Source: Lewinellaceae bacterium (lineage in GTDB: Bacteria; Bacteroidota; Bacteroidia; Chitinophagales; Saprospiraceae). From it: a stretch of 64,000 nucleotides of DNA. Where the stretch lies: NCBI GenBank assembly GCA_020636355.1, contig JACJYB010000010.1:1-64000 (forward strand), in the 5' to 3' direction. The stretch's first letter is position 1. Every line of letters starts with the position of its first letter. The position numbers and the translations under genes are program-made. Of this stretch, positions 20,501 to 28,774 are shown in pieces. The notes under the pieces are model-generated. The model saw only the letters and a list, made by a program, of their open reading frames with translations. It was not told where the DNA came from and did no database searches.

Positions 20501-23500
20501 GCGGATGATGATGAGGGGGATTATGAATGGTTCAGTAGCGAGGAGGGGCATCTCCCTTTCTACAAAACTCCCCGGGAAAAATTCTTTCTGCGCTATTATG
20601 AAATGCGTGAAAGCGGTGAGACTATTTACATACAACCATTTAGCGGCGAGGCCTGCAAAGCTCATTACGAGTACCTTCTGTCACTCCCGGTGGTCGGTGA
20701 TGCCCTGGGCGCATTGCGGGATTCGGGGACACCATTGCCCACGCATCAGATCGATCATGTGGTTTTTTTCCAGCACGGATATTTATTATTTATCACCTAT
20801 GACCCGGTTCCCCAGGCGTACGACATCTTTCGTCGGTTTGCTGTGGAATTTGAACAGGCCTTTACCCGTTTTCTGGATTTAAAAAAGGTCGAAGAACAAG
20901 CCCGCGAAAAAGAGATCCAACTTGCGCTGGAACGGGTGAGGGCCCGCACCATGGCCATGCAGAAAAGTGATGAACTGGCCGAAGTGGTGCAGGAACTATT
21001 CCGTCAGATCAGACCGCTGGATCCCTCGGCCCAGTGGGGGTGCGCGATCTTGCTTGCGGACACAGTGCGGGAAGGATTTCACTTGTGGTTTTCGGTGCCA
21101 ACGAATCCGCTATTGCCTGTCAGTGTTTTTATCCATCACCTGGATAATCAGGTAATCAATAAATGCTGGGAGGAATATCAAAAAGGTACGGATCAATTTA
21201 GGATTGAGTTAAAGGAAGATGAAAAGAAAAGCTGGGAGGATCACCTTTTCAGTACAACGGAAATGGGCAAATTGCCACCTGAAATGCAACAGGCGATCCG
21301 TGCTGAAAAATATGTGATGTTTTCTTATTCCTCGATGCGATTTGGCTTATTGGAAGCCATCAGCCATGTGCCGATCTCCGGAGAGCTCAATGAATTATTG
21401 CCCCGTTTTGCTAAAGTCTTCGAACAGACCTACACACGTTTTCAGGACCTCCAGAAGGCAGAAGCACAAGCCAGGGAGGCGCATATTGAAGCTGCGCTGG
21501 AAAGGGTCCGGTCCAGATCGATGGCCATGCACAAGAGCAAAGATTTAAGTGAAGTTGTAAAATTATTGTATAAAGAAACGGAAGCATTTGGAATATCAAC
21601 ATTTGGCATATCGATAGCTATTTTCCAGGAAGAAGATCATTCCGCCGAATATTGGTTTGCCGACAACCTGAATTCCAATTTACTCCGGAGCTACAAGGTG
21701 CCCGGTCCGGGACACCCTGTATTTCAGCAAGTTTGGAAGGACTGGAAACTTCATCTGCTCCAAAACAACATTTATCTTGAAGGAAGCGAAAAAAGTGATT
21801 ACGATGACTGGATTTTAGGAGAAACGGAATTTTCAAAATTACCGGCAGAACTTAAGCAGGAGATAAAATCGCATGACACGGTTTGCTTCACATTTACCTA
21901 TTTTAAGTATGGTTATTTTGAATCCGTCGATTTATCCGTTCCCCCGGAAGACAGCGCAAAAATATTGATTCGTTTTTCCAAGGTTTTTGAACAAACGTAC
22001 ACCCGATTTCTGGACCTGCAAAAAGCGGAAGCACAGGCGCGGGAGGCACAAATCGAAGCGGCCCTGGAGAAAGTCCGGAGCCGTACGATAGGTATGCGAC
22101 ATAGTGATGAATTAGCCGAAGCAGCCAGTTTGTTATTCCGGGAGGTACAGGCATTGGGAATTCCGGCATGGAGTTGTGGTTACAATATCCTGTCTGCAGA
22201 CCAGTTGTCCTGCACCTCGATCATGAGCGCTGAGGGAGGATTGCAGGAACCTTTAGAAATACCGTTGACCGAGCATGAAAGTTTTTTGCCCTGGCGCAAC
22301 GCTATTTTGAATAAGGATGATTTTTTAGTCTATCGGATGGAAGGGGAGGATTTGGAAGCGCATTACCGGTATATGCAATCCCTGCCGGGGTTTAAAGAGT
22401 TTGAGCGCTCCGGCATTGAGCTTCCTGCTTGTCAAATCAACCATCTGGTCCGTTTCAATCAGGGATTTTTATTATTTATTGCATCTGTAGAGATTCCTTC
22501 GGCTTATGATATCTTCAAGCGATTTGGTGTCGTATTTAAACAAACCTATACACGATTTCTTGACTTGCAAAAAGCCGAAGCCCAGGCAAGAGAATCAGAA
22601 ATCCAACTGGCTCTGGAAAGGGTGCGCGCCCGGACCATGGCCATGCACCACAGTTTGGATCTACGGGATGTCGTCTTTGTTTTGTTTCAACAAGTCAATG
22701 GGTTAAACATTGCTGATCTCGGATGTAACATCAATCTTTTTCATCCGGAAAACCGGATCATAGAAACCTGGCTCGCCGGAACAGACCAGGAACCCATACC
22801 AAAAAGTTACTTCATTCAGGTTGATCATCCTTACCTAACCCAAATGTGGTCTTCCTGGGAAAACCAGGATGCTCCTTTCTTGATTTATTCTACGGGAGCC
22901 AGTCATGAATCCTACAAAAACCTCATCCTGGAGACCTGTTATCAAGACATGCCCGATGAGTTCAAGGCCTATGTGAGGGAAAACCCCGAAGCCTATCTGG
23001 TCCATTTCAATATGCTCTGCGGACAAATTCAGGCGGTATCGAGCAAAACGCTTTCGGAAGAAAGCATATCGGTCCTACAGCGTTTTGCGGCGGTATTTCA
23101 ACAATCTTATACCCGTTTCCTTGATTTGAAGAATGCCGAAGCCCAGACACGGGAGGCAGAAATCCAACTGGCCTTGGAAAGAGTCCGGGCTCGCACGATG
23201 GCGATGCACCAAAGCGACGAATTGAGGTCTGTCATCCATACCATATTTGAGCAATTAAAAGCACTTGGTTTTGATGCAACTGCCTGCGGATTAACCTTAT
23301 TCAATAAGGAAGACAAGTCCATGGAACTTTGGCTGGCAGGATTTGAGACCGATGCTTATCCTGAAAGCTATTTTGTGCCTTATTTTGACCATCCCCTCTA
23401 CAATGCACAATATGGAGCATGGGCTGAAGGTCAGGCCTACCAGGTGTTTAAATTTGAAGGAGAGCTTAAAAAAAGTTATGATGATTTGATTTTTGAATTG

Positions 23501-26500
23501 GGTGGGTATAAAGATCTTCCTGCCTCCGCCAAAGAAGCCATAACATCCATAGAATCAGCCACCAATTGTACGGCATTCATGAAGTACGGTATGTTCGAGT
23601 CCGTGATGATTGGCGATAAAATGCTGACCGAACAACAAGCGGATACGCTGCAGCGATTAGCCAAAGTCTTCGAACAGACGTACACCCGTTTCCTCGACTT
23701 GCAAAAAGCGGAGGCACAGGCTCAGGAAGCGCAGATAGAAGCGGCATTGGAACGTGTACGCAGTCGAACCATGGCCATGCACCATAGTAATGAATTAAGT
23801 GAAGCTGCCATCGTGCTTTTTGATCAAATCAAACAATTGGGCATAGAAACATTTGCCAGTGGATTTAACATCTGGGATCATACACACGAAAATCTAACAG
23901 CATGGATGAGCAATGCGACTGGTTCCATCCAACCTCCATTTGTATTGCCAATAAATACGTACGACCAACACAAAAAAATACATAAGGCGTGGAAAAATAA
24001 GGAAGCATTTTTAGTGGACGATATTAAAGGGAAAGCAATGGTAAACCACTATCGGTTTCTCCGGTCATTCCCGGTGCTTGATGAATCCTTTAAGCAAGCT
24101 GAAACTGCCGGGATAAAATTACCTGATCGTCAGGTGCATAATATAGTCCCTTTTTCACAGGGTTATTTATTGTTCATTACGCTTGAACCAAGGCCAGAAT
24201 TTAAAGACATCTTCCTCCGCTTTGGAAAAGTCTTCGAACAGACTTACACCCGCTTTCTGGACCTGCAAAAGGCGGAAAACCAGGCGAAGGAAGCCCAGAT
24301 AGAAGCTGCACTGGAACGTGTTCGGGCAGAATCCATGGCCATGCATAAAAGTACGGGCCTCGAAGAAGTCGTCGCGGTCATGTTCAGAGAGTTGGACCGG
24401 TTGCAATTAAATGTACTCCGTTGTGGTATTGGCATTCTGAGTGAAAAAGAAAAAATAGCAGAAGTTTGGACGACAACCAGGACGGAAGCTGGCTATGAAG
24501 TCAATATATCCGGTAACGAATCCATGGAGATTCATCCCGTTTTGCAGGGCGCCTATGAAGCCTGGCAAAAGAAAGAGGATTTCTACTATACCTTTACCAT
24601 CCCGGATCTGATAAAATACCATCAGGCGGTCAAGGATGCTGAATTCCATTTGCCGGAGCAAGCCACGGAAGATTCGCAACAGTATTATTTCGCAACATTC
24701 TTTCCTGCCGGGGGCCTTTATGCATTTTCCGAGTCACCCATTGAGGCGGAAACAACGGGAGTCATTCGCCGGTTTGCCCGCACCTTTCATATGGCATATC
24801 AACGGTATTTGGACTTGCAGAAAGCGGAAGACCAGGCCCGTGAAGCCCAGATTGAAGCGGCACTGGAAAGAGTGCGATCTCGCACGATAGGCATGCAGCG
24901 AAGTGAAGAACTGCAGGATGCTGCCTTTATGCTTTTCCAGCAGGTTGAAGGATTGGGCGTTCCGGTATTCGGCTGTGGATTCAACATCTGGGATGAAGAC
25001 CACAAAGCCGCTACAGCCTGGATGGGCGGTAAAGACCGCATACAGCCGCCCTTCAAAACGAACAGCTCAGAAGATGTATTTCTGCGTATTGCTCAAGCTG
25101 CTGCCAGCGGGGAATCATTGTTTGTGGAAGAGCAGCGCGGCGCGGTATTGGATGCCCATTACGAGTACATGTATTCGATTCCGGTCTTTAAAGAAATTGT
25201 AGATAAGATGGCCGTTTCCGGCCAGTCGGTCCCCACCTTTCAGATCATTCATTGTGCGTTTTTCTCCCAGGGTTACCTCATGTTTATTTCTTACGAGCCG
25301 GTGGCCTATGCATACGACATCTTCGAAAAGATGGCTCGTGTTTTTGAGCAAACGTACACCCGCTTTCAGGATTTACGTAAAGCTGAAGCACAAACCTGGG
25401 AGGCCATCAGGCAAACCTCTCTAGACAGGATACGGGGTGAAATTGCTTCTATGCGTACGGCTGACGACCTGGAGCGTATTACCCCCTTGATCTGGAAAGA
25501 ATTGATGGCGCTAGGTGTACCGTTCATCCGTTGTGGGGTCTTCATTATGGATGATGAAAATGAAATCATTCATAATTACCTTTCCACGCCGGATGGTAAT
25601 GCCATTGCAACTTTTCATTTGCCTTTTTCCACGCCAGGATCTATGGCCAATATTCTGCTGCATTGGCAGAAAAAGCAAAAGCTGATTGATCACTGGGACA
25701 ATCAGGCTATGCTGGATTTTGCTAATGTTTTGGTTGATCAGGGTATTTATACGTCAACGGAAGAGTACCTCCATACGTTGCCTTCCGGTGGGTTCTATTT
25801 GCATTTCTTACCCTTCAGTCAGGGCATGTTGTATGTGGGAAATACGGCTCTGTTATCCGGAGAGCAGATCGATTTGCTGCAATTGCTGGCAAAGGCTTTC
25901 TCTACGGCTTATGCACGCTACGAAGATTTCAACCGGCTGGAGGTGGCGAAAAACCAGGTTGATAAAACCTTGGTTGATCTGAAGCAGACGCAGCAGCAAC
26001 TGATCCAGTCAGAGAAAATGGCTTCACTGGGAGAGCTTACCGCGGGTATCGCCCATGAGATCCAGAACCCCCTGAATTTTGTCAACAATTTTTCGGAAGT
26101 GAACCAGGAGTTGATTAGCGAGCTCAAAGAAGCTATTCAACGGAATGATCAGGAAGAAATAGAACATCTCGTACAGGATCTGCTGGACAATGAAGCAAAA
26201 GTTAACCAACACGGTAAACGTGCCGAAGGCATCGTCCGGAGTATGTTACAGCACAGTCGGACCAGTAGCGGCCAAAAGGTAGATACGGATATCAATGCAC
26301 TTTGCGACGAGTATTTGCGTCTGGCTTATCACGGTTTCCGCGCTAAGGATAAGTCCTTCAATGCACAACTGGATACCGATTTTGATAGGCAATTGCCTCG
26401 ATTAGAGGTCGTGGCTCAGGATATTGGCCGGGTACTGCTTAATCTGATCAACAATGCTTTTCAGGCCTGTGCAGAGCAAGACCGAAGTGAAGGTACGGAC

Positions 26501-26782
26501 AGGGAGGCGAAGGCAGACCCTTTGTTCAAACCACTGGTGACTGTTTCCACAAAAAGGCTTGACGACGCCATCGAAATCCGCGTTTCGGACAATGGATCCG
26601 GAATCCCGGACTCCATCAAAGACAAGATCTTCCAACCCTTCTTTACGACCAAACCGACCGGACAGGGGACTGGCCTGGGATTGAGTTTGAGCTATGATAT
26701 TGTAAAGGCGCATGGAGGTGATATTGAAGTGGACAGTGAGAGCGGGAAGGGAACAAAATTTATTGTCCGGCTGCCGGTGTAA
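17588..26782 (+). CDS. Giant soluble histidine kinase: NTF2-like head, fourteen tandem GAF-like modules, HisKA-HATPase
   Basis: 3064 residues, uninterrupted. Residues 1-130 form an NTF2/SnoaL-like domain (VLEVYHAYINAYLSGDIERM, then FRVTTHLSHKEGQWFIVLQH). A coiled segment leads into fourteen modules of about 187 residues (about 175-2790), each starting at an ALERVRxxTMAMHxS helix and ending in a VFEQTYTRFLDLQKAEAQA helix. The core folds look GAF-like (inferred). The kinase follows: phosphoacceptor His2823 in GIAHEIQNPL, second helix HGKRAEGIVRSML, N-box LINNAFQA, G1 DNGSGIPDS, and TGQGTGLGLSLSYD. It has no signal peptide and no membrane helix, so it should be cytoplasmic, unlike the other ten kinases. 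No receiver domain. The next kinase starts 9 bp after the stop. Confidence 0.92.
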   Translation: MGSEKTKSAEQEVLEVYHAYINAYLSGDIERMVTDFAEDVVIIGSAGGEIFNNKAEVTEYYKSTANQVAGIVELRNRNLRVQVQGLTALIVEQTDLCVQMDGEWSLYSPFRVTTHLSHKEGQWFIVLQHGSVPDARAGEGEQLNTDDLKAENVRLQEAIKRRTIELEVKNREQEIEASVERVRSKSLAMSQSTEIQQVINTVFEQLGGLGLEMNVASIFIFKEGSKDWEQWVASADTSYSTCFSIPYYDHPIFRDLDKARKAHKAFYTIKYPKKIKDQWFDYAFTHTEYQRIPDQRKAYLLNSEFFLVAFALSAHTGIQLSKYAGDAFTEEDQRILQRFSIVFEQAYTRFLDLQKAETQTREAQIQLALERVRAATMSMFRSEDLGKVAQILFLQMQQLGKGLDRAMIPIVDTRTHSANAWMTTEDGAGVKDGIQVSWLGHPVLNEVYEAWLREEAFIEQDLVGTRLDEFIHWIQANTTTPYSQNQPKRRVYGYARFSYGMIAIIKSTGITTEERNILIRFAKVFEQTYTRFLDLKKAEAQAREAQIETALERVRAHTMAMHQSSELSATAVILFNQLRSLNLMPENIRVFFSLIDTQSDSAEVWMTSKDGHFRPGSHRIPMLNEKELAQIYQLWKDKVPLLIRDLSGKRLEDYHRFLRTLPHVTRDDGFREMLDHPPERFVLTEASHRFGTIGITSFEPLSVEAGNLLVRFSKVFEQTYTRFLDLQKAEIQAREAQIEAALERVRAKTMAMHNSEEVGETIVLLFDELTRLGLEKQARCGIGILDESKFMELWTASLLQEGQVRLNIGRIDMTKHPLLTAGREAWKNDHSDFIYVLEGVDLIRYFSIINDEPDYTYHIDLNNLPGKLIFNEFVFPNGMLYAFTRDPLSEEMVRICRRFATVFGQTYRRYKDLIRVEEQAREAQIQLSLERVRASSLAMKQSDELSDTAMLMAQQIRDLGIAAWGCAFHIYADDDEGDYEWFSSEEGHLPFYKTPREKFFLRYYEMRESGETIYIQPFSGEACKAHYEYLLSLPVVGDALGALRDSGTPLPTHQIDHVVFFQHGYLLFITYDPVPQAYDIFRRFAVEFEQAFTRFLDLKKVEEQAREKEIQLALERVRARTMAMQKSDELAEVVQELFRQIRPLDPSAQWGCAILLADTVREGFHLWFSVPTNPLLPVSVFIHHLDNQVINKCWEEYQKGTDQFRIELKEDEKKSWEDHLFSTTEMGKLPPEMQQAIRAEKYVMFSYSSMRFGLLEAISHVPISGELNELLPRFAKVFEQTYTRFQDLQKAEAQAREAHIEAALERVRSRSMAMHKSKDLSEVVKLLYKETEAFGISTFGISIAIFQEEDHSAEYWFADNLNSNLLRSYKVPGPGHPVFQQVWKDWKLHLLQNNIYLEGSEKSDYDDWILGETEFSKLPAELKQEIKSHDTVCFTFTYFKYGYFESVDLSVPPEDSAKILIRFSKVFEQTYTRFLDLQKAEAQAREAQIEAALEKVRSRTIGMRHSDELAEAASLLFREVQALGIPAWSCGYNILSADQLSCTSIMSAEGGLQEPLEIPLTEHESFLPWRNAILNKDDFLVYRMEGEDLEAHYRYMQSLPGFKEFERSGIELPACQINHLVRFNQGFLLFIASVEIPSAYDIFKRFGVVFKQTYTRFLDLQKAEAQARESEIQLALERVRARTMAMHHSLDLRDVVFVLFQQVNGLNIADLGCNINLFHPENRIIETWLAGTDQEPIPKSYFIQVDHPYLTQMWSSWENQDAPFLIYSTGASHESYKNLILETCYQDMPDEFKAYVRENPEAYLVHFNMLCGQIQAVSSKTLSEESISVLQRFAAVFQQSYTRFLDLKNAEAQTREAEIQLALERVRARTMAMHQSDELRSVIHTIFEQLKALGFDATACGLTLFNKEDKSMELWLAGFETDAYPESYFVPYFDHPLYNAQYGAWAEGQAYQVFKFEGELKKSYDDLIFELGGYKDLPASAKEAITSIESATNCTAFMKYGMFESVMIGDKMLTEQQADTLQRLAKVFEQTYTRFLDLQKAEAQAQEAQIEAALERVRSRTMAMHHSNELSEAAIVLFDQIKQLGIETFASGFNIWDHTHENLTAWMSNATGSIQPPFVLPINTYDQHKKIHKAWKNKEAFLVDDIKGKAMVNHYRFLRSFPVLDESFKQAETAGIKLPDRQVHNIVPFSQGYLLFITLEPRPEFKDIFLRFGKVFEQTYTRFLDLQKAENQAKEAQIEAALERVRAESMAMHKSTGLEEVVAVMFRELDRLQLNVLRCGIGILSEKEKIAEVWTTTRTEAGYEVNISGNESMEIHPVLQGAYEAWQKKEDFYYTFTIPDLIKYHQAVKDAEFHLPEQATEDSQQYYFATFFPAGGLYAFSESPIEAETTGVIRRFARTFHMAYQRYLDLQKAEDQAREAQIEAALERVRSRTIGMQRSEELQDAAFMLFQQVEGLGVPVFGCGFNIWDEDHKAATAWMGGKDRIQPPFKTNSSEDVFLRIAQAAASGESLFVEEQRGAVLDAHYEYMYSIPVFKEIVDKMAVSGQSVPTFQIIHCAFFSQGYLMFISYEPVAYAYDIFEKMARVFEQTYTRFQDLRKAEAQTWEAIRQTSLDRIRGEIASMRTADDLERITPLIWKELMALGVPFIRCGVFIMDDENEIIHNYLSTPDGNAIATFHLPFSTPGSMANILLHWQKKQKLIDHWDNQAMLDFANVLVDQGIYTSTEEYLHTLPSGGFYLHFLPFSQGMLYVGNTALLSGEQIDLLQLLAKAFSTAYARYEDFNRLEVAKNQVDKTLVDLKQTQQQLIQSEKMASLGELTAGIAHEIQNPLNFVNNFSEVNQELISELKEAIQRNDQEEIEHLVQDLLDNEAKVNQHGKRAEGIVRSMLQHSRTSSGQKVDTDINALCDEYLRLAYHGFRAKDKSFNAQLDTDFDRQLPRLEVVAQDIGRVLLNLINNAFQACAEQDRSEGTDREAKADPLFKPLVTVSTKRLDDAIEIRVSDNGSGIPDSIKDKIFQPFFTTKPTGQGTGLGLSLSYDIVKAHGGDIEVDSESGKGTKFIVRLPV
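18108..25950 (+). repeat. Fourteen tandem module repeats inside the giant kinase
   Basis: Unit of about 560 bp. The ERVR helix that opens each unit lies near residues 179, 370, 552, 743, 929, 1115, 1305, 1494, 1677, 1864, 2054, 2243, 2427 and 2612. The linkers are nearly identical across units while the cores diverge into recognisable subclasses: units 5, 8, 11 and 13 share SLPxFKEF/LPxxQIxH; units 4 and 12 share an FxxGxLYAF type; units 1, 6, 7, 9 and 10 share an LPxExKxxI type; 2, 3 and 14 are apart. The last unit lacks the standard linker and runs into the kinase coiled coil. Confidence 0.9.
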
Positions 26783-26791
26783 TTATTGAAT

Positions 26792-28774
26792 ATGAAAAAG
26801 TATTTAGCGATACCAGCGTTTCTGATAATTGCTTTTTTTGCCAAAGCACAGGTAAGCTTTCCCGATAGCTTGCGAAATGAATTGAACCTGGTATCCACCG
26901 ATTCAGCCAGATGCTTGTTGAATAGACTATTAAGCGAGTATTACAGTGAGAAACAGCTGGATTCAGTCGTTTATTATGGCGAGCATGCTTTGGCCTTAGC
27001 CCGGGAAAATAATAAGCAATTGAACATTGCCGGTGCGTCCATTGCATGTGCTTTTTCATTGACTCAGGATGGCAAATATGGGAAAGCACTGAAGTACATT
27101 CTGGAAGCGTTGGATATAACTGAAAATGCTGCCTCCGAAAAAAGCGGATGGCTATTTTATGGAATGAATGCCAGGGAATACCGATTGAGATTGCTTGCAT
27201 TTGCACACCATACGTATGCTTTGCTCCAGGGCAACATTGGCAATATTGACCAGGAATTATTTCACTATAAGGAAGAAATCCGTATCGCTGAGCAAGTTGA
27301 CTCCAGCAGCACACAAGGCGCTTACCTGAACCTGGGAAATACCTACAGCAGGCTGGGTAAGCCGGATTCTGCACTTTACTATGGATTCAAGTCTGATTCA
27401 ATGGCCCGATCCTCGGGGGAATTGTACTACAGCGGATGGAACCTTTGCAATATCGGAAATGTGTATTTTAAAAGGAAAGATTATGACCGGGCTAAGAAAT
27501 ATTATTATCAGGCCTTTGAGCTTTCCAGAGAAAAAGGGAATGAGGGGTCTCTTTGGGCATCGTCCAACCGGCTTTTCCACCTTTATTCTGCTGAAAAAAA
27601 TGCGGACTCAAGTCTTTATTTTGCAAAACTGACATTAAATTCCAAGATTTCAGATGAGGTCAATTATTTGACCCGGGCGTACGAAAATTTATTCGAAGCG
27701 TATGTTCTTAAAGGGCTGCCAGACAGCTCTAATAAATACCTTAGCCTGGCATTTACCACCCGGGATTCCGCTTACGATAAGAAAATCGATAATTTGTCCG
27801 ATTTCCAGCAGCTTACCATGAATGAGCAACTTCGGCTGCGTGAACTGGAAAAAGAAAAAATAGAAAGTCAGGGAAGAGTAAGGACCTATTCCTTGCTGGC
27901 CGGATTGGCAATATTTCTCATCATTGGTTTATTGCTGATCAGAAATAACCGGCAAAAAAGAAGATCAAACAAAATACTTGAAAATACGCTATCCAATCTA
28001 AAAGCCACTCAATCCCAATTAATCCAGTCTGAAAAAATGGCTTCACTGGGTGAGCTTACAGCGGGCATCGCCCATGAGATCCAGAATCCACTGAATTTTG
28101 TCAATAATTTCTCGGAGGTAAACAGGGAGCTGATTGATGAGATTATGGATGAATGGTCAAAGGGTAGGGGAGAAAGGGACGAAGTACTCGAAAAAGAATT
28201 ATTGCTGGATATTCGGGCAAATGGAGAAAAGATCAACGAGCATGGCAAGCGGGCGGATGCTATTGTAAAAAGCATGTTGCAGCATTCCCGAACCAGTAGC
28301 GGGGAGAAAGAATTGACCGATATTAATGCATTATGCGATGAATATTTACGGCTGGCCTATCATGGGATGCGCGCCAGGGATAATTCGTTTAATGCAGAGC
28401 TTAAGACCGACTTTGATCTCCAATTGCCCGGGGTGGAGGTCGTTCCTCAGAACATCGGCCGGGTTATTCTGAATATCATCAATAATGCATTTCAGGCAGT
28501 TCAGAATGAGAAGAATCCAATCATATCTGTTTCAACCAAACAGCTAAATGAACATATAGAAATTCGAATTTCCGACAACGGACCCGGTATCCCTGACTCC
28601 ATCAAAGACAAGATCTTCCAGCCTTTCTTCACCACCAAGCCGACCGGTCAGGGAACAGGCCTGGGCTTGTCCCTAAGTTATGATTTAATCAACGGATATG
28701 GTGGCCAAATTATCGTCCAATCACAATTGAATCAAGGGAGTAATTTCATAATACAATTACCAATCCAGCTATGA
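26792..28774 (+). CDS. TPR sensor histidine kinase
   Basis: 660 residues from the ATG (a TTG six bases earlier is in frame). Signal peptide MKKYLAIPAFLIIAFFAKAQ; a periplasmic stretch of TPR helices (ALYYGFKSDSMARSSGELYY, RAKKYYYQAFELSREKGNEG) to about residue 330; a coiled coil; one membrane helix (SLLAGLAIFLIIGLLLI); then the kinase core with phosphoacceptor His428, an acidic insert in the DHp hairpin (GRGERDE), HGKRADAIVKSML, N-box IINNAFQAV, G1 DNGPGIPDS and TGQGTGLGLSLSYD. The final stretch YDLINGYGGQ replaces the usual YDIVKAHGG. Its stop overlaps the next ATG by four bases, so the two are translationally coupled. No partner regulator. Confidence 0.9.
   Translation: MKKYLAIPAFLIIAFFAKAQVSFPDSLRNELNLVSTDSARCLLNRLLSEYYSEKQLDSVVYYGEHALALARENNKQLNIAGASIACAFSLTQDGKYGKALKYILEALDITENAASEKSGWLFYGMNAREYRLRLLAFAHHTYALLQGNIGNIDQELFHYKEEIRIAEQVDSSSTQGAYLNLGNTYSRLGKPDSALYYGFKSDSMARSSGELYYSGWNLCNIGNVYFKRKDYDRAKKYYYQAFELSREKGNEGSLWASSNRLFHLYSAEKNADSSLYFAKLTLNSKISDEVNYLTRAYENLFEAYVLKGLPDSSNKYLSLAFTTRDSAYDKKIDNLSDFQQLTMNEQLRLRELEKEKIESQGRVRTYSLLAGLAIFLIIGLLLIRNNRQKRRSNKILENTLSNLKATQSQLIQSEKMASLGELTAGIAHEIQNPLNFVNNFSEVNRELIDEIMDEWSKGRGERDEVLEKELLLDIRANGEKINEHGKRADAIVKSMLQHSRTSSGEKELTDINALCDEYLRLAYHGMRARDNSFNAELKTDFDLQLPGVEVVPQNIGRVILNIINNAFQAVQNEKNPIISVSTKQLNEHIEIRISDNGPGIPDSIKDKIFQPFFTTKPTGQGTGLGLSLSYDLINGYGGQIIVQSQLNQGSNFIIQLPIQL

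Noticed and set aside
18108..25950. Regular repeats with about 560-bp period, possible CRISPR or satellite array
   Set aside because: The repeat lies in one open frame, each unit encodes a protein module, and there are no short direct repeats with unique spacers.
17889..26898. Many plus- and minus-strand open frames of 60-150 codons within the giant kinase
   Set aside because: They recur at the same place in each repeat unit in other frames, so they are shadows of the coding strand.
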